Positions 9,855-18,376 of a stretch of 64,000 nt of DNA are shown here, in pieces (the first letter of the stretch is position 1; each line of letters begins with the position of its first letter). The DNA comes from Acinetobacter suaedae. GTDB taxonomy: Bacteria; Pseudomonadota; Gammaproteobacteria; Pseudomonadales; Moraxellaceae. The stretch spans positions 620,001 to 684,000 of the forward strand of contig NZ_CP043909.1 in the NCBI RefSeq assembly GCF_008630915.1, written 5' to 3'. A program made the translations under genes and the position numbers. The notes below the pieces were generated by a model that was not told where the DNA came from, made no database searches, and saw only the letters and a list, made by a program, of their open reading frames with translations.

Positions 9855-12584
9855 ATGATTTTTAATATTTTAAATTTATTAGAAAAAATAGGACTAACCG
9901 CACAAAAACGTGCAATTCATATTCAATTTTCAAATCCTGCTTTAGCCAATCAGGTGTTTTTACAGCGTATTGAAGGTACGCATCGTCTGAATGACGGAGT
10001 TAGCTCAGAACTCATCTGCCTATCAACGGACGCAACGATCCCCTTAAAACAGTTTATTGGTTCTCAAGCGGCTGTTGATTCCGTAACAGACACAGGTGCT
10101 CTATTTAGAACCACAGGGATCATCACAGAAGCCGTACAAGGACAGTCTGACGGTAGTCTCACACTCTATAAACTCAAACTCCAAGATACAACCGCCCTGT
10201 GGCATAAACGTCGAAATTCTCGTGTGTTTATGAATAAAACCGTGGTGGACATCCTTCAAGTATTGTTTAAGGAATGGCAGCAACGCAGCCAGTTGTTTGC
10301 ATCGAGTTTAACTTTAGATTTAAGTGGTTTAACCCAGGACTACGACATCCGTCCCTTTGTGATGCAAGCCAATGAAAGCGACTATGACTTCATTACCCGA
10401 CTGCTCCGAAGCGAAGGCATCAACTGGCTGATCGACGAAGCACAGCTCACTGTTGCCAACAGCAACAGTCCAATCCAAGCCCAAAAACTGCGCTTGATCG
10501 ATGACAACAGCCAATACCAAGCCCTAGAACGAAGAACAATTCGCTACCATCGTAGCAGTGCTACCGAACAATACGACAGCATGACCAGCCTCATTGCAGA
10601 ACGTTCGCTACAACCGACCGCAGTCCATATCCAACGCTGGCAAGCTGATGCCTTAGAACAAGAAGATGGGGCAGGTAGCGTCCAAAGCAAACACCAACAT
10701 AGCCAACAATACGACAACGCTAGTCTAGGACTCGAAGATGTATGGCACTTCACTCCAGCATGGATGCAAGACCTGAATGGTGAAGATGGTGCAACCGCTT
10801 CAGGCAACACCCAAATCGAAAAACTGAACCAACACCTCAGTCACTACCACGATGCCCAAGCCAAACAATTTATCGCCAATACTACCGTACGAGACACCCA
10901 AGTGGGTTATTGGTTTAAACTCAACGAACACCCTGAAGTTGATCAACATTCATCTTCAGATCAGGAGTTCTTAATCACGAAAAAGGATTGGTTTAATCAA
11001 AACAACCTTCCTAAAGATTTGAATGATCAAATCAACCAATTAGTAGAACAAAGCCAATGGCAGCATTCAAGCAAGAGTGAAGAACGCCAAGCCAACCAAC
11101 TGACGCTACAACGCCGTAACATCAAAACCGTACCCGAATACCACCCACTGCAACACCGTCCAACTGCTCACCCACAACGTGCAAGAGTAGTGGGACCCGA
11201 AGGCGAAGAAATCCATGTGGATGAATGGGGACGAATCAAAGTTCGCTTCCTATTTACCCGCAATGACGACCATAGCCACGATGGTGGCGCAGGCAGCAAC
11301 AACAACGATACCGATTCAGCTTGGGTGGACGTACTAACCCCGTGGGCAGGCGAAGGCTATGGCGCACGCTTCCTACCCCGCATTGGTGAAATCGTCGTCA
11401 TCGACTTCTTTGATGGCAACATCGACCGTCCCTTTGTCACAGGACGACTCCACGAAGCACAACGCAGTCCAACAAAATTCGATGACCAAGGCAAATTACC
11501 TGATACCAAAAAACTAGCAGGGATCAAATCCAAAGAATATCAAGGTTCAGGCTACAACCAACTGCGCTTTGATGACACTACTGGACAGATCAGTGCACAA
11601 CTACAAAGCAGCCATGCAGCCAGCCAACTCAATCTCGGTAAGCTGAGCCATCCCAAAGCCCAAGCAGAAAGCGAAGACCGAGGCGAAGGCTTTGAACTAC
11701 GCACAGACCAATGGGGTGCGATCCGAGCAGGGGAAGGCTTACTGATCACCACCCATGCACAAGCGCAAGCCGAAGGTGAACATCTCGAAGCACAAACAGC
11801 CAAACAACAACTGGAAGGCAACCAAAACAATGCCAAAGCCCTGAGTGAAGTGGCAAAGAACCAACAAACGGATGAGTTGGAATCAGTAGAGCAATTAAAA
11901 GGGTTCTTTGAACAGATACAACAAGACATTGCTCGCTTTGAGGAGGCTGTACTTTTACTCAGCTCACCCAATGGGATTGGACTCAGTACATCAGAGGACA
12001 TCCATCTATCCGCAGATGGACAACTAAACCAATTTGCAGGGGACAGTATTAACCTGACCACACAGAAGAACCTGATTGCCCAAGCCAGTCAAAAGATCAG
12101 CTTATTTGCCGCACAAAATGGAATCAAACAAGTTGCAGGCAAAGGTAAGGTTGAGATACAGGCACAAGGGGATGGTTTAGATATATTGGCGAAAGCGGGA
12201 ATACAAATTATCTCGACAGAGGATGCGATTTATATTACCAGCCCGAAAGAAATCGTCATGAAAGCAGATACCTCTGAAGTCAGGCTGAATGGTTCAGGTA
12301 TTTTCCCGACTACAGGTGGAAAGTTTGAGGTCAAGGCGGGGCAGCATTTATTTATGGGAGGGGCTAAGATAAAAACAAAAATTCCATTCCTTCCAGAAGG
12401 GACGACATATAATTTAAGATATTTATTTACGGATGATGAAGGAATGCCTTATAAAAATACACCTTATATTGCTATCTATCCTAATGGAGCTGAAATCAAA
12501 GGTATGACAGATGATCAAGGATACTCATCTACATTTTTTTCGAGTGAAGAAAAAGATGTGAAAATTCATTTGGAGCTAAAATAA
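9855..12584 (+). CDS. vgrG: T6SS spike protein VgrG (first copy)
   Basis: A 909-residue VgrG. Residues 1 to about 400 are the gp27-like hub. About 440-460 read ARVVGPEGEEIHVDEWGRIK and about 490-540 form the gp5-like OB fold (WVDVLTPWAGEGYGARFLPRIGE, FFDGNIDRPFVTGR). About 700-830 form the DUF2345 beta-helix needle, with repeated short strands. The last 60 residues (LRYLFTDDEGMPYKNTPY onward) look like a small transthyretin-like beta domain, a type of VgrG extension used to dock cargo. It trimerises at the tip of the Hcp tube and is fired into neighbouring cells. Two bases separate it from the next gene. The T6SS core cluster is not in the window, so this is an orphan spike island. Codons are C-rich in the middle and AT-rich at both ends. 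Confidence 0.95.
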   Translation: MIFNILNLLEKIGLTAQKRAIHIQFSNPALANQVFLQRIEGTHRLNDGVSSELICLSTDATIPLKQFIGSQAAVDSVTDTGALFRTTGIITEAVQGQSDGSLTLYKLKLQDTTALWHKRRNSRVFMNKTVVDILQVLFKEWQQRSQLFASSLTLDLSGLTQDYDIRPFVMQANESDYDFITRLLRSEGINWLIDEAQLTVANSNSPIQAQKLRLIDDNSQYQALERRTIRYHRSSATEQYDSMTSLIAERSLQPTAVHIQRWQADALEQEDGAGSVQSKHQHSQQYDNASLGLEDVWHFTPAWMQDLNGEDGATASGNTQIEKLNQHLSHYHDAQAKQFIANTTVRDTQVGYWFKLNEHPEVDQHSSSDQEFLITKKDWFNQNNLPKDLNDQINQLVEQSQWQHSSKSEERQANQLTLQRRNIKTVPEYHPLQHRPTAHPQRARVVGPEGEEIHVDEWGRIKVRFLFTRNDDHSHDGGAGSNNNDTDSAWVDVLTPWAGEGYGARFLPRIGEIVVIDFFDGNIDRPFVTGRLHEAQRSPTKFDDQGKLPDTKKLAGIKSKEYQGSGYNQLRFDDTTGQISAQLQSSHAASQLNLGKLSHPKAQAESEDRGEGFELRTDQWGAIRAGEGLLITTHAQAQAEGEHLEAQTAKQQLEGNQNNAKALSEVAKNQQTDELESVEQLKGFFEQIQQDIARFEEAVLLLSSPNGIGLSTSEDIHLSADGQLNQFAGDSINLTTQKNLIAQASQKISLFAAQNGIKQVAGKGKVEIQAQGDGLDILAKAGIQIISTEDAIYITSPKEIVMKADTSEVRLNGSGIFPTTGGKFEVKAGQHLFMGGAKIKTKIPFLPEGTTYNLRYLFTDDEGMPYKNTPYIAIYPNGAEIKGMTDDQGYSSTFFSSEEKDVKIHLELK

Positions 12585-12585
12585 A

Positions 12586-13380
12586 ATGGGGATTCCACCA
12601 AGACAGATATCAAATGCTAGAACTTCCTCTGAAGAAAACAATACACACCATATTCGGATTACAAGAAAAAAACAGTTATTTCTTTTATTCTATACTACAG
12701 ATAATCACAGAGGCGATGATTTAATGTATTTCTCTGCAAAGACTAGGAGGTTTAATATTCAGAATTCCTCATGGTATAAGAAAGATGAACATTTAGTTTT
12801 TAATATACCTATTCAAGATATGGCTGAAATTATTGCTACAGTCACAAGCTCGATTCACAGAAGAGGTGGGGTAGGGAAAGTTGAAATAAAGGAAATTAGT
12901 ATTTTTTCTCATGCTTGGTATGATGGTCCAACGGGCTCAGCTCCTTGTACTGTTGATCCGGTCAGTGAAAAGCAAATGGGATTATATGGATGGTCTAATA
13001 TTGATGCAAAATGGGCTCCTAAAGCTCGTTTTGTAATGTTTGGTTGTAATACAGCTTCCGATAATAAAGGAGCTAGAGTTTTTGCTAAAGATATTTCTGA
13101 GTGTGAGAATTTTAAAGGTGTAGAGGTTTGGGGGCAAGCTGGTCCTGCCAAACCCTCATTTTATCCAGATAGAAGAGATAGTAGTGTATTAAGAAATATG
13201 GGGACTGGTTGGTCTGTAAATCACACATATATGGTTGCATCAAAAAGAGGTGATGGTTTAGCCGCGACACGGGGGATTCCAATGGTTTCTCCTCCAGCTT
13301 TACCAATGAAAAAATTTATGAATGGCATATTATTAGAGAGAGCCTTTCAAAGTCAGTTTAATGATCATAGGGAAAATTGA
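12586..13380 (+). CDS. Putative T6SS effector with a His/Cys dyad-like pattern
   Basis: A 264-residue protein I do not recognise with certainty. The gene starts one base after the vgrG stop, the usual place for spike cargo. There is no signal peptide. A core alternates predicted strands and helices: KEISIFSHAWYDGPTG with His109, then ARFVMFGCNTASDNKGA with Cys154, then VEVWGQAGPA. A His after a hydrophobic strand, followed by a Cys at the end of the next strand, resembles clan CD (caspase/CHAT-like) peptidases, but this is inference only. The composition is AT-rich compared with the middle of vgrG. The last 20 bases overlap the next gene, as in effector-immunity pairs. Confidence 0.6.
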   Translation: MGIPPRQISNARTSSEENNTHHIRITRKKQLFLLFYTTDNHRGDDLMYFSAKTRRFNIQNSSWYKKDEHLVFNIPIQDMAEIIATVTSSIHRRGGVGKVEIKEISIFSHAWYDGPTGSAPCTVDPVSEKQMGLYGWSNIDAKWAPKARFVMFGCNTASDNKGARVFAKDISECENFKGVEVWGQAGPAKPSFYPDRRDSSVLRNMGTGWSVNHTYMVASKRGDGLAATRGIPMVSPPALPMKKFMNGILLERAFQSQFNDHREN

Positions 13381-13900
13381 TTTGAAAAATAAAATCCTGA
13401 TTAGTATTATTTTTATAGGTTTAATTATTATGTTAGTTGCTAAGTTCATGAAAACTTATGATACAGAGGTAGATGTTATACTGAATGATAAAATTAATAA
13501 AGGAGATTTGAAAATCATAATCAATACACATGGCTACTTACTTGATGGGTATGAACCAGATAAATATATTGGAAAAACAAATATATTTTTTCCAATATAT
13601 AAGAATGGTGCTTTGCAAAATTACAAAAAAACTAAAATAAATAAATATAGCGATTATTATATTTATGCGAGGTATAAAGATAAGTATGCAAAAATGACTT
13701 ACACCAATACTTTAGTATTGGGGCAGAATACAACAAATATAAAAATCTTTATAAACCAGTTTAAGGAGTTTATATATCTATCTTCAAGTGAGATAGTTCC
13801 TAGCATTGAAAATATTACCCAAAGTTCTTTTCAAGATATAGAAACATTTAAAGATGATCAGCATGATATGAGAATGTTTAAGTATTTAGATCAGTTTTAA
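13361..13900 (+). CDS. Membrane-anchored hypothetical, probable immunity partner
   Basis: A protein of up to 179 residues with one N-terminal membrane segment (ILISIIFIGLIIMLVAKFM) and a periplasmic domain of about 140 residues rich in Lys, Tyr, Ile and Asn. It overlaps the preceding effector candidate by 20 bp. Immunity proteins often sit directly behind their effector, and this topology would place protection in the periplasm; that is inference. The ATG at 13361 has no clear ribosome site. An in-frame TTG at 13382 has AGGGA upstream and is a serious alternative. It is very AT-rich, consistent with recent transfer. I recognise no family. Confidence 0.6.
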   Translation: MIIGKIDLKNKILISIIFIGLIIMLVAKFMKTYDTEVDVILNDKINKGDLKIIINTHGYLLDGYEPDKYIGKTNIFFPIYKNGALQNYKKTKINKYSDYYIYARYKDKYAKMTYTNTLVLGQNTTNIKIFINQFKEFIYLSSSEIVPSIENITQSSFQDIETFKDDQHDMRMFKYLDQF

Positions 13901-13903
13901 TTT

Positions 13904-15406
13904 ACTGATGAGCAATCGAATCCTGTAGGTTTAGTGTTAGAAATTCTCAAATCATGGTTTCATTTGTATCCGTTTTAATGGCAAAGTGACTGAGGTTTAT
14001 CCAAATCGAGATTTCCTTGCTCGTATTTTGGTTGTTTTAGATTATGACCATTTTTTGATGACTACTTTGCACATGAATTGTTAAAAGACAGAAATAATTT
14101 ACGGATTAGTTTGGGACGCTTACAACCAATGATGGTTTGGCTTAAAGCTGAAGTGTTGGCAGCCTAACGTTTTGAGAACTTGCCTAAAGACAAACAATGT
14201 TGTTATAAAGCGATTGCTCTAGCCGTATATAAATCTAATGCGGCGATGCCGTTACAGTTGTTTTCGGATTTGTGGTTGATTGAACCCCATAAGGGAAAAC
14301 ATATCGTAGGAGTTTATCGTCCTCAAGAACATATTGATAATCCTCAAATGGAAAAGGATGAGCGTCGTCCTGTAGGTGATCCCCGTTATGCTGATTATGA
14401 GGACTTTAATGAAGCGCCAAATCAAAAAAGTCATCAAACCAATAAGTCGTTGGCATCACCACACTACAACCTAAAAAACTATATTGCGGATAGTACGCCT
14501 GAAAATACTGATGATAGTGCTTTTCCAACTGCTTTGGAGTATTTACTGGAGCAGCTTGAGATCAGTATGTCGGGCGATATAAAATCACGCCATGTATTAA
14601 GAGCTTTGGGCAATGCTTTTCATGTATTGGAAGATTTTTTTGCGCATACCAACTTTACCGAAGTGGCATTGATTAAACAAGGCTATCAAGTAGATGATCA
14701 TGTTCAACAGTCTGATAGTGACTATCGAAAGATTCCGATTGTCTCTGGAACCTTTGGACTTTGGGATACTTTGGCAAGTATCGGACCTAAACTTGGTGAT
14801 TTGGTTGATCCATTAAAGAGCATGGAAGAATACAAAGGTTTTATGTATGGTGAGCGTCGCCTAGAAGACTTTATTATTACTGCCATCGTTGAATGGATTA
14901 ATATTGCGGAAATTAGTCGGATTTGGAACACTTATTTGAGCTTGCGAGATCAGTTAGCTGGTTTAAATGAGGCGTTATACGCAGATAAAGCGAGAGAAAT
15001 TGCCCAATTTGTTCGGACCGCACGGACATTGGCATCGGTGATCAAGCCAATTATATCTTTTATGCTTAAATTTGCTGGTTCTGGCATTTTACAGCATAGT
15101 CATGGAGCGATTCGCTTAGTACAAGGGTGGGGCAACTATGGTGAAAACCCGACCCATACCCAATTGGGCAAAGATGATCATCATAATGCTTTACACATGT
15201 TAGCAGCAAAATTGGCAATTAAAGCTGTAGAAGATGTTGGGCAACGTTGGATTGCTTATCATCATAATCCAACCGCATCCAACAAACAGGCAGTTAAAGA
15301 TACGGTTAAGCGTTATTTTGTTCATCCAGCTCGAACTAACTGGATGGATGGGGATATACGTCAGTGGGCAAGAGCAAATCCTCAGGCAATTCGGGCAGCA
15401 AGATAA
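13904..15406 (+). pseudogene. Decayed HET-C-like T6SS effector gene
   Basis: The long open part (14180-15406, 408 codons from a TTG) contains HVLRALGNAFHVLEDFFAHT and NPTHTQLGKDDHHNALHMLA. This is the His/Asp-rich pattern of HET-C / zinc-phospholipase-C-like domains, which occur in some T6SS cargo. The same frame continues upstream through a TAA at 14165-14167 into an open coding-like stretch (DDYFAHELLKDRNNLRISL, MMVWLKAEVLAA). A one-base loss in a T-run at 14051-14056 then joins it to GKVTEVYPNRDFLARILVVL in another frame. A second shift near the T-run at 13973-13976 returns to the first frame (NPVGLVLEILKSWFHLYPF). The gene therefore has two compensating frameshifts and one nonsense codon, and the 5' end is missing. 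A shorter 408-residue protein could still be made, but no good ribosome site precedes 14180. Confidence 0.65.
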
Positions 15407-15416
15407 AGGATAGTAG

Positions 15417-16205
15417 ATGAAAAAAGTTATATTCGGTTTATTGGTCTTGAGTCTAAGTGCCTGTTCTGATGCCAAGCAGCAAGCTACACTTACTAAAGTC
15501 GAAAAGAAGCTCAATGCACAGCATCAGATCAAAGTTGATGGTTGCCATATTTCTTATAACAACAAGCCAATCGATTTTAATGCGCCCTTGGCAGATTGGT
15601 TAAAAGTCTTTGGTTCTGATTATAGAAAGATTGACTATTTACCACCATGGGGGAAGGTAAAGACGCCTAAAGAATATTATATCTATGATGATGCAGGTAT
15701 TCGTTTAATCTATGATGTGAACAATAAAAAAATGGAACATGTTGGTCTTTGGGTTGGTCAATCTGAGTGGAATAAAGACTTTGCATGGGAAACAGAGGAG
15801 CAATACCAGACACGGATGGAGAATCCTGATTCTTTTCAGGCAAAGCAAAACTTTAAGGATGGTATCCAAGTTGAAGATGTGATTGTAGGTGCCTATCCGA
15901 TGGATCAAGAGCTACGTTCGATTTCTAGGCATCGTCGTGGAACCAGCTACTATATCTGGGCAAAGTGCAAGAGTGGTCAAGCAGGTGAATCATTTGATAT
16001 TAATCTCAGTACCAGTTATGAAAATGATCCAGAAGTGATTGATGGTATTAGTTTTTATGCAATGCGTACTACAGCAGTCCCAGAGGATATTTCTTTAAAA
16101 GAAGAATATGAGGATTGTAAAAATACACCTGAGAATGAGGTTTTGTATGGTAAATACTGTGTAGATATACGTAAACGTTATCATGAGAAATTTGGTAAAG
16201 AATAA
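15417..16205 (+). CDS. Lipoprotein next to the HET-C-like gene, possible immunity protein
   Basis: A 262-residue lipoprotein with the signal MKKVIFGLLVLSLSAC and lipidation at Cys16. The mature part begins with a charged linker, then a domain starting IKVDGCHISYNNKPIDFNAP with PLADWLKVFGSDYRKIDY and IYDDAGIRLIYD. This pattern is common in small T6SS-linked lipoproteins of Acinetobacter; I think it belongs to a recently named DUF, but I cannot confirm that. The gene starts ten bases after the HET-C-like reading frame. A periplasm-facing lipoprotein behind a presumed lipase effector suggests immunity. The strong hairpin afterwards closes the island. Confidence 0.65.
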   Translation: MKKVIFGLLVLSLSACSDAKQQATLTKVEKKLNAQHQIKVDGCHISYNNKPIDFNAPLADWLKVFGSDYRKIDYLPPWGKVKTPKEYYIYDDAGIRLIYDVNNKKMEHVGLWVGQSEWNKDFAWETEEQYQTRMENPDSFQAKQNFKDGIQVEDVIVGAYPMDQELRSISRHRRGTSYYIWAKCKSGQAGESFDINLSTSYENDPEVIDGISFYAMRTTAVPEDISLKEEYEDCKNTPENEVLYGKYCVDIRKRYHEKFGKE

Positions 16206-16250
16206 TCAGAGTCGTGAAGAGTTGACACATAGTTGCTATGTAAGCTCTTA

Positions 16251-16289
16251 TATTACATTGAGTTAAAAATAGATTGACTCAATGTAATA
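16251..16289. terminator. Long inverted repeat closing the first T6SS island
   Basis: A 13-bp perfect stem, TATTACATTGAGT with ACTCAATGTAATA, and a 13-base AT-rich loop. It lies between convergent genes. T-runs on the outside are weak, so the terminator role is inferred. Confidence 0.7.
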
Positions 16290-16332
16290 TATTGTTGATC
16301 TAAATAATCAATTTGAAATATTTAATAATAAG

Positions 16333-17208
16333 TCATAACCCCGCTTGCCAAAAAGCTTCACCCGCAGCAATTGGATCATTGGTCTTAGCCAAAGTATCAA
16401 TCCAGACATCGTATTGACGAATAACAGGGTGTTGATTTGGATGGAAATCTTTTTTAAACCAATCGCTATATTGTGATCTTTTTGCCGTTAGAATACCGTT
16501 ACGACCAAAGAACCAAGGTAAGCCTTTACGTGCCATATCAAAGCGTTGTTTTAAGCTAAAACCATCGGTTTTGAGCATGACATCGGTACGGTAGAGTGTA
16601 AAACCAAACATGAGTACAGTGGTAAATACTAAAGCAAACCGACGAGTTGCTTCAGGCACTTCACCAACTTCACGCATCACATCAAAAGCAACATCTCGAT
16701 GTTCCATTTCTTCAATCGCATGCCAAGCAAAAAGTGCTCTTACAAAAGGATCCGCCTCTGCCAAAGTTTCTTTTTTGCTATAGAACGTTTCTGCCATTAG
16801 TGCAGTTAAATGCTCTGCAGCGGCAGTCATGGCGATGTTGTATTGAGGAGAGCGATACTTTAATTCAAACTTAAAAATTTTCTTTAAACGATCAGTGAAC
16901 TGATCAACAGGCATACCCTGTTGTTTCATGATCTGATTCATTTTGTCATGAGCGATACCGTGTTGAGCTTCTTGACGGATAAAATCAGCAACACGTTCTT
17001 GTAAGTTTTGATCTGTAATCTTGTCACGGAATAGACGAACACATTCAATAAAATAGCGCTCACCATCTGGAAAAGTGAGGCTCAATGCATCAAACATACG
17101 GGTACGAAATGGATCGCCACCAAACCAAAAGCGAGGAGCTTGGTCTAGATGGAAATCTAATTTTGTTCTAACGACTGGATCAACCTGATAGGAAACATGT
17201 GCATTCAT
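16333..17208 (-). CDS. Predicted metal-dependent hydrolase (ferritin-like fold)
   Basis: A 291-residue soluble protein. It shows FPDGERYFIECVRLFRDKI, ADFIRQEAQHGIAHDKMN, TAAAEHLTALMAE and WHAIEEMEHRDVAFDVM. These E-x-x-H and QEAxH motifs are typical of a family annotated as predicted metal-dependent hydrolase (PF10118-like), which has a ferritin-like di-metal helical bundle. The reaction is unknown. It diverges from an AraC-type regulator gene 115 bp away, which may control it. Confidence 0.8.
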   Translation of the reverse strand: MNAHVSYQVDPVVRTKLDFHLDQAPRFWFGGDPFRTRMFDALSLTFPDGERYFIECVRLFRDKITDQNLQERVADFIRQEAQHGIAHDKMNQIMKQQGMPVDQFTDRLKKIFKFELKYRSPQYNIAMTAAAEHLTALMAETFYSKKETLAEADPFVRALFAWHAIEEMEHRDVAFDVMREVGEVPEATRRFALVFTTVLMFGFTLYRTDVMLKTDGFSLKQRFDMARKGLPWFFGRNGILTAKRSQYSDWFKKDFHPNQHPVIRQYDVWIDTLAKTNDPIAAGEAFWQAGL

Positions 17209-17323
17209 TTGTACGATTCCTTGCCTTTTTCATAGATTCAGTATGGAAAAAGTCCGACGAAAAGTTTTGACAGTTTCAGCCAAGTTTTATACAAATAACG
17301 ACAGATCAGGATGAGACCGACAT

Positions 17324-18346
17324 ATGTCAGTTAAAATTATCATTGGATATTTACGATTGTTGAATCGTGTTTTACAACAGGAACATATTGATTTGTCCAA
17401 AGTGGCTGCTCCTGAACTTTGGCAAGACTTCTATGCTTGTTTAGAAAATCCAGACCAACAAGACTTTGATGTGGAACGTTATGCTCAATTATTACAGGGG
17501 GTTCAGCCCTATTTCTCTCGTCCAATTACCTTAGTTCTTGCAGAACGTGCCAACTTGCAAGATTTGGGCTTAATGGGATATTTGGCGTCAACCAGCTTAG
17601 ACCTGCAACAAGCATTGCAACTTCTACAGCGGTATTACTCTCTGATTTTTAAGCAGACCAATTTAGAGGAACTCAACGTTCAACAGTTTTCGGACTTCAT
17701 TCAAATTGTTTGGAGTGCTTCTTATCCAGATTATCGTGAAATGTATGAGCTGAATTTGGCGTTGATTTTTAAAATTGCCCAATCCATCGTTCAAGATACT
17801 CTACATCCACCACAAATGATTCAATTCGGCTATGCGCCACATACCGCTTTGTTTCATTTCGAGAAATTTTACGGCTGTCCGATACAAGTTCAAACAGGAC
17901 AATATGCAATACGTTTTTCAAATCAAATTTTGAAAGCGAAAAGTATTGCTGCCGATCAGCAATTGAATCAGGTGTTATCAACTCAGGCGCAGCAATCGTT
18001 AAATCATGTCACGTCTTTCGATATTCAACAGCAGCAGTTGAGACAAAAAATACAAAGCTTTATTGAGCAGGGGCTATTACAACAAGAAGAAGTTTTATTG
18101 AGTTATGTCGCACAACATTTGCATTGTTCTGAACGGACTCTACAGCGTCAACTTAAATCTTATCAATTGAATTTTCAAGATATTTTGGATCAATACCGTT
18201 TAGAACAAAGTAAGCTGTATTTGCAGCAAGGTAAATCATTTTCTGAGATTGCTGAGCGTTTAAATTACGCTGATCAAAGTGCATTTGGACGAGCATTTAA
18301 GCGTTGGACCGGTGTTACTCCGAAACAGTTTTTAAAGACTCTTTAG
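17324..18346 (+). CDS. AraC-family regulator with arabinose_bd-type N-terminal domain
   Basis: A 340-residue regulator. Residues 1 to about 230 match the OruR/ArgR-like effector domain (TLVLAERANLQDLGLMGYLASTS). The C-terminal 100 residues carry two helix-turn-helix units: VAQHLHCSERTLQRQLKSY and then FSEIAERLNYADQSAFGRAF followed by KRWTGVTPKQF, the AraC signature. It probably responds to a small hydrophobic or amino-acid-like ligand. The divergent hydrolase gene is the most likely target, by position only. Confidence 0.9.
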   Translation: MSVKIIIGYLRLLNRVLQQEHIDLSKVAAPELWQDFYACLENPDQQDFDVERYAQLLQGVQPYFSRPITLVLAERANLQDLGLMGYLASTSLDLQQALQLLQRYYSLIFKQTNLEELNVQQFSDFIQIVWSASYPDYREMYELNLALIFKIAQSIVQDTLHPPQMIQFGYAPHTALFHFEKFYGCPIQVQTGQYAIRFSNQILKAKSIAADQQLNQVLSTQAQQSLNHVTSFDIQQQQLRQKIQSFIEQGLLQQEEVLLSYVAQHLHCSERTLQRQLKSYQLNFQDILDQYRLEQSKLYLQQGKSFSEIAERLNYADQSAFGRAFKRWTGVTPKQFLKTL

Positions 18347-18366
18347 CGTTAAGCCCTAAAGAGTCT
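18336..18366. terminator. Hairpin overlapping the araC-type stop codon
   Basis: An 11-bp perfect stem, AGACTCTTTAG and CTAAAGAGTCT, lies between convergent genes. On the minus strand it is followed by a T-rich stretch, so it may terminate the antiporter transcript. Confidence 0.65.
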
Positions 18367-18376
18367 CATATGAATT

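Noticed and set aside
11552..12061. 169-codon minus-strand frame inside the first vgrG
   Set aside because: It comes from C-rich codon use in vgrG; the product has no family pattern and the plus strand is clearly coding.
9726..16332. Transposon-borne origin of the first T6SS island
   Set aside because: I found no transposase, terminal inverted repeats or target duplication at its edges; recombination through vgrG is simpler.
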